DNA of 64,000 nucleotides from Paulownia fortunei (lineage: Eukaryota > Streptophyta > Magnoliopsida > Lamiales > Paulowniaceae), in assembly GCA_019321725.1 (NCBI GenBank), contig JAGSPU010000052.1:1736001-1800000 (forward strand), written 5' to 3'. Of the stretch, positions 26,354-38,599 are shown piece by piece. A model generated the notes under the pieces. The model saw only the letters and a list, made by a program, of their open reading frames with translations. It was not told the origin of the DNA and made no database searches. Position 1 is the first letter of the stretch. Every line of letters starts with the position of its first letter. Made by a program: the position numbers and the translations under genes.

Positions 26354-29300
26354 TTAATTTACAGTACTAGTTTGTCTAGAACTGATGTGAGCAGCAACAA
26401 GAGGGTCAAGATTTCCATTTAAAACAGCATTTACATCAGGAAGCTGGACACCAGATTTCAGATCATGTACCATCCTGGTTGGCCGGAACACATACTTCCG
26501 AGTCTCTTCACTCCACCTATCCATTTTAGCTCCTTTCTTGATGCCTTTTACACTAGATACTCCCTGGTCGCTCAGAACAATGAGAAGTTTAGCCTTCAAA
26601 CGATTAAGGGCCTTAATCTTGTTTGCAAAGCGACTCCTTTCACCTGTGCATTAGATAGTCAGTTAGTATCAGCCTTTTCTTTTCTTTTCTTCATCATGTT
26701 CTCTGCTCAAAGAAAAGTTACTGATATATACAGAGAATAGAAAAGCTAAATCTTGCTTCGAGAAGTCAAGATAGAAAATCAAACACAATTCCCTAAAGCA
26801 CTGTCATACGTAATGTAATTTCAGATAAAACATGACATTCAAATGAAATAAAATGTATTTTCAAACAGTCCAGATAAAAGAACTGATGCAAGGGCATCTT
26901 CAAGCTTGTTGTAAGGAAGAGCTCTAATATCAAAGTTGCCTTTGAGGCAGGGAATTGGGTTTACACCTCTAATCATTCAACTTCTTTTACTTTTTTCTCA
27001 ATTTTTCTTTTGTTACAACACTTTCTACATCATGCAGAGGTGTCCATGGGATCCGACTATGTATTAGCTCAATGGAAAACATGGATGCCCAAGTTCTAAA
27101 GCACCTTCATAGATAACTTGTGCTCATGTAAACATCATCTTTCCAAAAACAATCTGAAGATTTACCCCTGAAAATGACCTACCTTCAGGATAACTTGGAA
27201 CCTGCACATTGCTATACAAAACAAATATGATTTGAAGAAAATGAAGTCCAATAATTTTAAAAAAAAAAAAAATCCCTTTTTTTCACTTCTGTCACCAAAA
27301 TAATCTTGAAGAGTTATTTAGCCCTGCTTTGGGTATTCAATAGTAAGTAACAATGCATTGTATATTACACAAATTCGCAGTAATTGCAGTGTGCTATTCT
27401 CTTTCTGTGTTTGCAGATGTGCTAGCACTATGATGTGTGTCTGTCATTAATAGCTTTCTATGTCCATAGTTTCAACCTATACTTCTGATAAGGGCATGTC
27501 AAGTATCCAAACCAAAACTAGAAAACTCGTGACGTTAACATGCAGAAATATGATAATGTGCATAAATTAAACCCAAGTATACAATTAAGACATTTAACTA
27601 AAAATTAAATCCAAACCAAAACTAGGAAAACTAAATGATAGCTAGTTCCAAGCTGCTTTCCTTACCTGTAGATTGAACTTCTAAACCTGTTGGTATATGC
27701 TGAATGTGAACTGCTGACGAAGACCTACGTGAATTGTCCTCGCAATATGAAGGGTATGAAACTAGTATATCCTCGTCAACAATTAACAGATCAGGAGATG
27801 AATCAATGAATAGAGGAATCACGTCCACAGATGCCAAGCTAGCCTAAAAAGTATTGGCAGCGGGAAGGACAATAGTAAGCCTATGAGGCACATAATAGAG
27901 CAACACTATTTGTGTGGACAACTCACTTTAACAAATGAGCTTTAATGAACTTGATCAAAGGCATTCCTCTCAAGACATGATGGTTAATTGACAGTCTATA
28001 TTATAGAAAAATGTGTGAGCCTGTGTATTCATACATGTTATGTACATTGGCGTGTGTGTGCGCGTGCAATGTTGCAGTAATCTTTCGCTCAGAAAGTGAA
28101 GGGAGAACGACCTTTTTATGGAAGTTAACCAGTAAAAGTTTGAATGACAGTTAGCAAGCTTCCATGTGACTCTCAGAGAAACTAATTTTCATACCTCAGG
28201 ATGAGCAGAAGTATTTTCGAAACTTCTTATCATATAGTGGACACCTCTTTCCCCTGATAGGTACCCATAAGCAAATTTGAATTCTAACTCAATAGTAGCA
28301 GACTTTAGACCACCATTATTTGAAGGACGTCTCTCTACTATCCTCCCTGCATGACCCTGCCTTTCAGCCCATTTCATGTACATCTGTGTGAGTTGTCCTG
28401 CCCATCTCTGGATAAAGTTTATTATCAATAGAGATCATACCTAAAGAAAAATGAAATACAGTAGCAAAAACAAGCATCTGACTACCAATTAATAGAACTA
28501 CACCTACTCCAGAATATATTGACTTATTTCATGTCCACGAGTACATTATTGGACAAAGGTCCATGATGGTGCGGAGATATAAAAAATTAACCATGTGACT
28601 AATCCAAAACTTAAAATCCAGATTTAGTTGAATGGAACTGCAGCTTTGAATGGAATTGAGGCAAGTGCTAGCTATAAAAGTGCTTTTTACACACAGTCAT
28701 GGGGTCATTATAAGACCCATATGCTGCAAAGCATGGAGATGATTTCAAAAGGAAGGTGTATAGCGGTAACCACACAAGAATCAGTATGAGGAACTTGAAT
28801 TTCCTTTCTAGATAACCAGTTTTAGGAAGAAGTTATCAAACAAAGAAAGTGGACAGGCCCAAACAACAGTTAACTTTGAAAACTAGCAGTCTCAATATAA
28901 TTAGATGTTACAACCTGTGTCAAGTACGCACTCCACAGAATCTAATTGATCAAGTGTAAAAGGACTCAAAAAGAAAGGTAAACAGAAGTTCATGAAAAGA
29001 ACACCAAACGAGGCTAAAGTTAGTAACTATAGGAGACTATTTTTCAGCCAAGTAAAATACCAGAGTGCAGAGAAAAAGGGTTAGTAAGGATGCAGAGTTC
29101 AGTTTAAAAGAGAAGAATCCAGGCTAAAATGCAGTCAGCATATGATAAGAAACATAGAAATACAAATGAAAACATATTTGTAAGGAGATTTTTTTCAAGC
29201 ATTGATTAGAAAGGATGAATCATAGTAGTCATAACCCCCGAGTGAGATGAGTCAGATATTGAATTCGATCCAAGGGTGAAATTTTAGGTCTTGGTCGTGA

Positions 29301-30990
29301 ATAATATTAGTTGAGCTATTCTGAAGGCTTGCTAAATGAAACTTATCTGGAAGAATAGACACAGTCTAACAATAGGGTATAGATTTTTTTAAGGTGAAAA
29401 AATAACTAACCATGCATGAAATATGTCATGTTAGTAGATATTTAGCAGTTGGCAAATCAAACTCTCTGACATGAGATTTCACTGACACCAAATATCAAGA
29501 GAGCAGAAAATTGCTTCAAACCTCAGAGTAAATGTCTCCACATCTAGATTCAAGGGTGATGCACGCTCCTTCCGTGTCGTATGGCTCCTTAAGAAGCTTG
29601 GACATCTCATACTTATCCAAAAACTTGTTTACGTCTAAAGAAGCACTATATGCTTGCTTGAAAAGTGCATAATTAATAGAATCCATCTCTGCGAGCTCTG
29701 TGATAAGTTTAGCTTCCTCTGCCTGCATCATACATGCTTAATTTCTCAAAAACCAAGGACCAATATTTTGTCTTTTTAACCTTAAATAACTTCATAAATA
29801 AAAGATAAAGCAAACAACTTGATACATATAGTGACAGCCACTAGGCTATGGTAATATTGTAGTAGCAAGATCAAGCAAGTAGAACTCAAACATAATTGAC
29901 TGACATAAAAAGACATAAAATGAAACCAAATAAATAAATTGATAATAATGCTTGTTCAAATAAGATATTTTCAATTTGGCAGAGAGTACCTTATATTTAA
30001 GATCCCTCAGAGTATCAACCACCTTGGCACTGTCGGCCAGTTTAATAAGGATTTCGTTTGATTTACCTAGGTCATCCCACAAGTCATAGTCGCGAATAAC
30101 TTCTTCCTGATTGACATGTTTTGCTTCTTCAAGTTCCAATGCTGTTGGTGCTAACATCTCCGCACGAAGAATAGAATCTTCTATTCTCTTCCTCAAAGAA
30201 AACATACCTACAGGAAGACGAACCAATATTGCCAGTCTTTATTTATGAATAGAACCACTGATCAGTGGAGATATACATGGAACTGAATCATGGAGTAAGT
30301 TTCCATAGAAAATTTTGTTTAACTACTTTTTATTGATTATTTTATTTTGTAAAATCTGACAATTACATCCTCAATTGGTTCCATTTTTCCTCCTCAGCAG
30401 AAGCTATAGAGAATAGTCAATATTACCTCTCCATTTGAAGTTAAAGCTACCATAGTTATCTATGTTCATATCACTTTTCCGCAAAAATGATGAGATTGTC
30501 ACAATTTTGGAAAGAAACAGTCTGAGGGAAACCTGGAATTCCAGACAATCTCAAAGCATGTTATTCAAAGACGAATGTATCTTGAGGTAGAAACATGCTA
30601 ATAAATCTTGAAGAATGCTAATAAAATAAACAAGCTGGATTCACACACCTAGTAAACAAATATTCGTCCATTGAAACTAGCCCATCTGCTACATATCAAT
30701 CATATACTCCTAAAATACGATTATTCTTGAAAGATATTAACAACACAAACAGATAATCTTACACAATACAGGCACACAGTCAAATTTCATGGCAAGTGAA
30801 GGGAGAAGAGCAAACCCAGTTCTTTGTAGAATTTGTTCTTGTTCTCATCGTGGGGTTCTTGAGAAGCTCGAAAAACTCTTGAGCTGAAATTTGCAGAAGC
30901 AAGATTTTTTGGATAACAACTTGAGAAGCTCCCACAATTCTTGAGCTGGGTTTCATTAAACAATCCTGTGCGCAGAGACTCAGCCGCCAT
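26354..30990 (-). CDS. PRFB3: Peptide chain release factor-like PrfB3, chloroplast
   Basis: Homologue of plant PrfB3, a plastid release-factor relative known to protect petB transcripts rather than to end translation. Six exons: 30816-30990, 29990-30207, 29522-29722, 28195-28407, 27666-27843, 26354-26643. Together they give 1275 bases, 424 residues, with no break in frame. The first 45 residues are Ser/Lys/Asn-rich and fit a transit peptide. Blocks: LRKRIEDSILRAEMLAPTAL, QEEVIRDYDLWDD, ADSAKVVDTLRDLKYK, AEEAKLITELAEMDSINYAL, ERGVHYMIRSFEN, VHIQHIPTGLEVQS and, at the end, RPTRMVHDLKSGVQLPDVNA. The GGQ motif of true release factors is absent; its place reads YCEDNSRRSSSAVH. This agrees with a non-terminating role. 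GVHY replaces the usual GVHR. Confidence 0.92.
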
Positions 30991-31129
30991 TTTTATGTAT
31001 AGTATAAAGGGTTCCGCAGATGAATGTCCGCCGCCGGAAAACACGCTCGTAAATCTTAGTTAAGGACTTGCTATTTTGAGTGTTCTTCGGCGTTGGGAGT
31101 TGAAACTTGCGAGTGGCGCCAGGCTTAGG

Positions 31130-31135
31130 CACGTG
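31130..31135. promoter_or_regulatory. G-box (CACGTG) upstream of PrfB3
   Basis: The palindrome CACGTG lies 140 bases before the PrfB3 start codon, in a short GC-rich stretch (GGCGCCAGGCTTAGGCACGTG). G-boxes are common in light-regulated nuclear genes for plastid proteins. Its use here is inferred. Confidence 0.45.
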
Positions 31136-31204
31136 CGGCTTCTCTCTTGTTCACAATTTAACAAAAGATTTTTTTCTATGGTAAAAACAAGAGTATCAAG
31201 TATT

Positions 31205-31340
31205 TATTAAATTAACTTAGAATTGAATATTATTGAATAACATTTAATTCAGAATTAGTGATCTAAAGAAAATATTAAATTAGTTTAGAATTGAATATTA
31301 TTGAATAACATTTAATTCAGAATTAGTAATCTTAAGAAAA
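31205..31340. repeat. 68-bp tandem repeat, two copies
   Basis: TATTAAATTA, then TTAGAATTGAATATTATTG, then AACATTTAATTCAGAATTAG recurs head-to-tail with four or five differences. It lies in the spacer between PrfB3 and the GNAT-BRCT gene. Confidence 0.85.
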
Positions 31341-32233
31341 AATTGTAAAAAAACGTGTTAAAAACTAGACAAATTCTTTCTCTTTCATATTTAATTAATT
31401 ATGCTACTAATTAAAAATATTTTGAGTCAGAAAGAATATAATTGGTGCCATTATTTAAATTTTCAATAAATAATAACATTTTAATTCTGTAAAATATGTT
31501 TGAATTGCATTCATCATATGATTAGAATTTGTAGGCAAGTGCAGCGGCAACCAATATGCAATACCTGTTTGAAAGACTTGGTTCAATGGGTTATTTTCTT
31601 TTAATATTATGACAAATATAATCAAAGAATAACCATCCAAACATGAATATCTTTCTAAAAGTTGATTTCAAGCAGAATCCACAGTTCTAAAATCAATTTT
31701 TTTAGGTAATACAGATTCAAAGAATATATTCATTTAAAATTAATTTTCTACAAACTCTGCAGACTCCCTCTTGGTTAATCAAGCAACGTAATTAATTTAA
31801 ATTAACGCCTTATTTGTAATTGGCCTGTGTATTGAAAATGCGCCTAAACATTCTGAATAATTAATCTCCAAGATAAAATTCAGAAACCTCAAAAAACCAA
31901 GCACCAAATGGCATTGGAAATTCAAAATTGCATATTATCCTTGTAATTTCCTGTTTACTTGAGTGTTTTTTAGTCGAGTTTGAGATAGATTTTTCGTCAG
32001 TCAAAAAGCAAATAATAAGCACCAACAAATTAATTTCAAATCAGTACATTCATAACGCTAGATTGACAACCAGTTCCAAGGAAGAAACTCCAAGAAAATG
32101 AATGGAAACTGATAACTTGTATCATCATCCAGGCCACTAAAAAAGGTAACTCTTGAGTGAATGTAATATGATTTTAGGCTTCTAGATAGTATCCTTCCTA
32201 GAACATATATACATATTTCCATGCAGCATGAGC
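31341..32233. other. Spacer between GNAT-BRCT and PrfB3 genes
   Basis: AT-rich DNA with no recognised gene. It should contain the 3'UTR of the GNAT-BRCT gene, which runs the same way as PrfB3. Confidence 0.5.
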
Positions 32234-35200
32234 CTAAAGGGATTCTGCAAACTGAGGGGCCTCAAGATCAAGTTCTTGCCTCATGATACAGTTCATAAGC
32301 CAGTCGCTACTGAATGTCCAGATCCCCAGCTTTACAGCTGATAGAGCTTCCTCCATGTCGTCTTCACATGCCACGAAGATGGTTTTTGATACATCTTTTA
32401 TTTCATTCTCTGTCCAGATGACCTAAAGTGCTCAGCAGAACAAAGTTAGTTGTCTTTGCATCAGTGGAAACAATCATTGAGACTTTGAAAGATACAATCA
32501 TTGAGACTTTGAAAGATACAGCTTTCTCCATAAGATTTCCCCATTTAACAGTATTAGATGGCTTATAGTTGTCAAAATTTGTATACAGCCAAATGCACAA
32601 TTGCAAAAGTATCAAGCCAGCTAAGGGGGGAAAGAGATAAAGGAAGGATTGCCAGATAGTTTTAGCAGATCAAGACAAATATGATTTCACTAGATAATAC
32701 ATTAATACTCAAGAACTAATAGATTAACTGAGAATGTTTTAAAATGCAAAATTTATTCAAAGAAAGTTGGAACAGGATAACAAAACCGTAAAAGGACCCC
32801 AACTAATGTGTAAAACAAAACAGATTTCAGCAAGAGTTATTCAGTCTGGTGCAGGAATTATATTTCTTTGGTTGTTCTCTGGTTTTAACAGAAACTAGAT
32901 ATGGATGTCTCTCACAAACTTGAATGTCTTAGCATTACTAACAAATAAGAGAACTTTTCTTCATTGACTTACATTTCCTCCAGCAGACTTAACAATAGCT
33001 GACAGAGTATTGGCTGAAGGCTGGACATGAGTTGCCAGCCATATATCAAAACTTTTAAGCAATGCACCGGGACTTGCTTTTGCTCTAAGAACTGCACTTT
33101 TCAGTTCAGTTCTGTACATAGTCCTGTAATCTTCATCTTTCAAAATGAAAGGCATTTCATCTGCAGATAAATGGGTACCAGATTGTGATTCGACAGGGAG
33201 AAAAGATGTGCAAGTAAATATTAAAAGTTGAAAATGTGACCTACCAACAAATCTGCCCTTCTTGAAGCTTTCTTTCAACCATCCAGATGAGATAACCCAA
33301 GCTCTGTATAGCATATGCATCCACATCAGAACAAACAGCTACAAGAAGTCTTTGGAGATATACTAAGTTGGAGGAGTTAAGACTACCAAAATGTTGTTAA
33401 CACACTCCCAGCTTATTGAGACTAACCCAACCCCACCTCCAAAACAAAAATTGCCCACCTGAGTCCTAACTATGCTCTTTCGTGAATGTTTTCTAGGTCA
33501 TCCACTACTTAATAGTTTAGAATATTGAACGTATCTATCTGAATTCACTTTATTCTTTGCATCTGCTGTAAGCAATCATTCTTGAGTAGCATGCTATTAG
33601 AATATAAGTCTTTGATGGATGCAGTCAAGAAACTTTAATTTCTGTTGCGCCATACTTCTTATAGGAATAAAGCCAGCTCATCTGATGAACCACTTTACTT
33701 TCGAATATTGGCATTAACTTTCTAGAGACGGGATGATGTAAGGATTATGGATGTGATGGCACAAGCAATTAAAGGAATAAATTAACCACAACAGTAGTTG
33801 CATCATGTTTTATCCTAGAAAGTATTATCAGAATCGAGAACTGACCCTGAACAGAGAGCGGTGCAGAAATTTAATGTCTTTCTTACTTTCCCCGTGACAA
33901 CATGTGTGCTTACACTTCCATCAGAAGCAACAACTCCACCCAGATCTTCAATTATCTATCAGCATAATTATCATTACATTCAAAGAAAATTATCAAAGCA
34001 AAGTGCCAAGAAAAATGTTACTATAGCTGCTTCCAATTCCATAATTTAGGGTGGACAATGAGACTATCAATCAGAATAGTTAATAACCATGCATAAGTAC
34101 AACATGGAATTAGGTTTTCACACTTGTATCCACATAATCCTACAGAAAAGAAATTAGATCTTAATATCATCTTGAGAGGACAATTCACTTCTACAATGAT
34201 AACTATAAATATCAAGAGTCGCACAGCTTATCTTATTTTCCACATTCTTATCTCAGAAATTGTCAGATTACACGGGTAATACCTTGGTAAGACGCGATTT
34301 CTTATCATCATCAGCAATGTTCATCAGCATAATTCTAATACATTTTGGTGTGGATGGGATTTCTGGGCAGCCATAATAGTCTTCATTTGTGGTATTACCA
34401 GCTCTGCATTCTTCATTTTTTTCATACATGCTATTACTCCCAGAGTTTGTTAGCCAAGCATCAGGCAAAAATTTATTTCCGCTAGTTAGCAAGCAGTTTG
34501 TATCAATTCTTCCATCGCTAGTCCACATAGGACAGTGATCACCCAATTGACAATCATTTGAATGAGTACCCTTCACTTTTTTTGACTTCAGTGAGGTGCA
34601 TGAGGCTTCCCATGTCCTTTTCTTAGTTCCATGCACTGAACAAGAGCAATTATCCTCATTATCTTCACTTCCACCTTCCCGTATTCCAGAAGCATTAGCC
34701 ACACTGCAATATACTGCAACTGGCAAGAGGCCTACATCCTGGTAACCTATGAGAAGAAAATACAAAAATGAACTTGTCACAGAAACCCACTTAGGGAAAG
34801 GATTTGTACTGCTGCACCATTAAAATGCACAACTAAATTCTTAACCTAGCACACTACAATTAAACAAAGATATGATGCACTGGATGAGAACTAAAGGTAT
34901 TAAAAAACATATATCCTTTTAAAGAATGCTTATAGGTTTAGAAAATTAAGTAAAATACCAACATGACTTCCCTTATTGCCAAAAATGGCTACTCATGTAC
35001 ACCTCCTTATTAGGAGTGGCTTATAAGGACTTGCATAAGCTCCTACTAGCCTAACATTTCTTTAGGCACTTTAGGCCAGTTGGCCTGCATCCCTGTTATG
35101 TTGGCAATGACAAGAGCTTGACCCAGATCCTTACAGGTGATTTCAAAGATGCCTTGAGGTGCTCCAGTGTGTCTGCTTGGACTAGTGGACTTGTGGACCG

Positions 35201-38200
35201 AAGGTTAGATACAATGAGGACATCTCTAACTTAAGTAGACTAAGTCTTAACACCCCATTCCTTATCGTTTATTAGCTTTTTCTACCTGTATGAGTGTTAA
35301 TCAATACAAATACATGGACAAAGAAGTGTTTACAAATCACTATTATAATTATTGCAAACACCAAGAAAACATAAGTAAAATACTTCAGCATGAAACCTTG
35401 ACCTGAAGATACCTACCATCACTGAAAGATTTTCAGTTACAAATTTTTCCGACTCAGAACACCCACTCTCAGCTATCTGGTTATCTTCTTTGGAAGGTTC
35501 ATGGCTCTCTGCTATATGCCTCAGCTCTTGGTTTTTAAAGTTCAGCTCACGGGGCTTTGTTGGTAAGCATAGAGTTAGAAGCTCCACTGATTCGGATGAG
35601 TTATCTTTGAGAAGATGAGACGCCATCAGGGTTGAACCACCAGGGAAGCATAATGCTCTTCGAATTTCAGCTTTGATCGGGAGTCTGCGAGCTCTACCCC
35701 TTTTATCCACTTCACCAATCACTGTGAAACCCTGCAATTTTTGTATGTTTTGCAAGATGAAATGCCAAAGGATAATGCATTCATTCCCTCAAATGTGGTT
35801 AAGATTATGTAAGCATGTTGGTAAATATTATGATCTATGTCTTGTGTTTGGTTACAATTGCCCAATCACTCTTTCTAGTCATTTGTAATGTACTTGTTAA
35901 AAAAAAGATATGGAAAAAAAAAAGTTGAATATTGCAAAGAAAAGCAGTCCTTTCTGAGCATGTCATGCTTTAAAAGGAATGATTTTTAGAATTGACAAAT
36001 ATGGATGCATCAGAAAACTTATCTCAGTGAAATAAGTTGAATAAAGAACCAGCCAGTGTATTTTGACCTAATTTCAAACTAGCTAGTTCAAGAAATACCT
36101 GTTTGAGCCAAAATCCTTCGGATTCTTTGTCTCCCCAACAGAATAGAGTTTGAATACCTACACTCTGCAGTCTTTTTCTCAATTCCAAGTATAACAAGCG
36201 ACCAATTCCCTGAAGTTTGTCAAGTACGAGTAAATTCCAAACCAAAAGTCAAGTGTGCAAGACTCATAATGACGAAAATGCTAAACCTTAATTCAGCGAG
36301 AGCAGGCAGCATTTTAGGGATGACAAATATACAGTATGTTCAGATTCTACTTTATAAGATACGAACCCTTACGCTACGCTACCCTAAACATATATATCGA
36401 CTTACTGTTCAACTAAGCATTATCTCATTATTGGCCCTAGTAAATGCTGGAGCTTAAATAGGCAAGCAGAAAAGGCAGAGAACCTTGTGCTGAAAGATTG
36501 AGCTAACAGCAGCAAGAGGAACCTCAGCATACTGTGTATCAGCTGGAATTATTTGATAAGTAATTGCTGCAATGACCTATTATAAAGGGAAAAACAAAAA
36601 GACAAAAAACCAAAAGTAAGCAGAGAAAGTAACAAACTGTCCAATGAATATAAAGTTGCAATAATATACTCAAACAATCCAAGAAACCATAGATTAGTAC
36701 ACTCGTAGTTATAAAATTTGCTGCCGCTGTAAGCATACCTCTCTAGTCTGTTTATCATCCTTGGACTTCAGAAGTAAGGTGCAATATTTCCTATAAATAA
36801 AACAATCAGATAATTATTATCAAACATAGGCTACTTCGACTTCTATTAACATTTTGAATTCCAATACAGTTATACAAAAATTATGGCATATTTAGGTTGA
36901 AGATAATGGTGGCAGCAGAGCAGGGCACTAGCAGAATTTTCTAGGATATGGATGTAGAATTAATTATAGGATGCAAGCTTAGCCAGGCAACAAGAACAAA
37001 GAAAATGCAAGTGCCCTTACCCATTTGTAACACATCTTTCAAGGAACATTGATTCCTTTCCGGTATTAGCAGCATAATTCATTGCAGGCAGCTCTTTCAT
37101 GTAAAGAGTTAATACTTCCTGCATCAACATTTGGCAATATTCGTAGAAAACAAAGCAGCATAGTTCTGATATTCTCATAAATCAAGATGTCAGTGAATAA
37201 AGAAAGGTGGAAATAAGACGAACTTTCCAAATCTTCTACACAGTCCCACAAACTAACTCTTGTACTATTTTTCTCAAAAGTTCTGCTGAATGCAGAGAGA
37301 TCCAGACAAGTAAGATGAATAATTTCCAAGCTGGGTAGGTTATCAAAGGATACAATTAGCTAAAGAATCTGACAGGGCCATAATGGAACAAATATAGACA
37401 TAAACATATACTGCTTGTCATATACACTAACATGCTGAGGCTTTTTTATAGTTTTGTGACAGCTAAAATTTAGCACAGTCCATATAAAGTTCACAATGTG
37501 AAATTGCAACGATGAATACATTCCTATCCGAGTAATTTAATGTGATTCTAGCAGCTAAAAGATCTTTAACCCATATCCTAGTCATCTATCCCCCAGTGAG
37601 TAATACAAAGATATCATAAGAATATTCTTGACACACAAAATAAAATATGGGTCATCTTGAAACTTAGAATTCACTTATCGAATACAGCAACTCGCCAAAT
37701 TGAGGACAAGCAGATAAGAAATTAATCGTCATTACTTTAATTGCAACAACATGCTGACACAAGTTAAATATCTATAAAGGTTAACAGCAGGTAGACACAG
37801 CCACGCATTTATAGTAGTGAAATACCTGAAGTAGAGACCTGGTTTGGCCAGCTGAATCTTTCGGATTAACAAGCACAAAATAGCAATCCCCTACCAATAA
37901 CAATAAACACTAATGTAACATAACCATCAAACACAACCCAATGATACCTTAACAAGAAAACGAAACTAAAGTAAAAATAAAAATTGAAACAAACTTAAAC
38001 GGAAAATAGAATAAATACCACATTTCTCAGGTCCTGGACCCCCAAAATCATGTTCATTCACTTTTTCCACCACTACCACAAAAAAAATTGATATATCATC
38101 AAGACCAACAAAAACAAAACCAAAATTATCCCCTTATAGTAAAACAACAACCTGAACAGTAAACCGCATCGAGAGAAATTGACTACCTGAAATTCTGATT

Positions 38201-38440
38201 TTGGCAGTTTTGGAGAGAGAGATTTGGACACCGTCCCGATTCGATTCGGATGTAAAATTCTTGGCTTCCACAATGACTTCACAATTTCCTGTGAAACCAA
38301 AAGGGAAAACAACAAAATCAAAAACAAAAAGAGGGAACAAAAGATTGAAATCAGCTGAGGAATTTAATCCCATTCTGTTTACCAACGGAGATGGGAGTTG
38401 ACGAGGGAGGTGACGAGATTCTTCCTCTTCTCCGCGCCAT
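32234..38440 (-). CDS. GNAT acetyltransferase fused to tandem BRCT domains (DNA-repair type)
   Basis: Fourteen exons: 38383-38440, 38187-38288, 38019-38072, 37826-37890, 37021-37118, 36739-36790, 36484-36576, 36099-36209, 35413-35731, 34283-34746, 33846-33955, 33245-33303, 32973-33160, 32234-32422. They give 1962 bases, about 653 residues, with frame unbroken. Residues about 75-240 form a GNAT fold: the acetyl-CoA loop is QHKGIGRLLYLELRKRL, followed by TLFCWGDKESEGFWLKQGF. A long polar linker (about 240-470) has a likely nuclear signal near LKSKKVK. The C-terminus holds two BRCT domains: IIEDLGGVVASDGSVSTHVV to WVISSGWLKESFKKGRFVG, then SFDIWLATHVQPSA to WTFSSDWLMNCIMRQELD. Tandem BRCT pairs bind phosphoserine peptides. 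The protein resembles the plant BRCT-containing DNA-repair family and may acetylate chromatin at damage sites; substrate and partners are inference. The ATG chosen (MARRRGRISS) is the first in frame with exon 2. Confidence 0.88.
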
Positions 38441-38562
38441 TGGAAGGTGAAAAAATGGGAGAATCAGTGATTGGAGTGGGGTTTTACAGGTCGGCGGGGC
38501 TCTTGTTTTGGTAACAATTTGAAAACGAAAAACGAAAGAAGTAGAAAAGCGAAAAAATTCTG

Positions 38563-38572
38563 TTGGCGGGAA
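38563..38572. promoter_or_regulatory. E2F-type site upstream of the GNAT-BRCT gene
   Basis: TTGGCGGGAA, a close match to the E2F consensus, lies about 125 bases before the start codon. A second GC-rich TCGGCGGGG stretch lies at about 38491. E2F control would fit an S-phase or DNA-repair gene. Confidence 0.5.
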
Positions 38573-38599
38573 CTATGAAGGGCGGGTGGCTGACGATAC

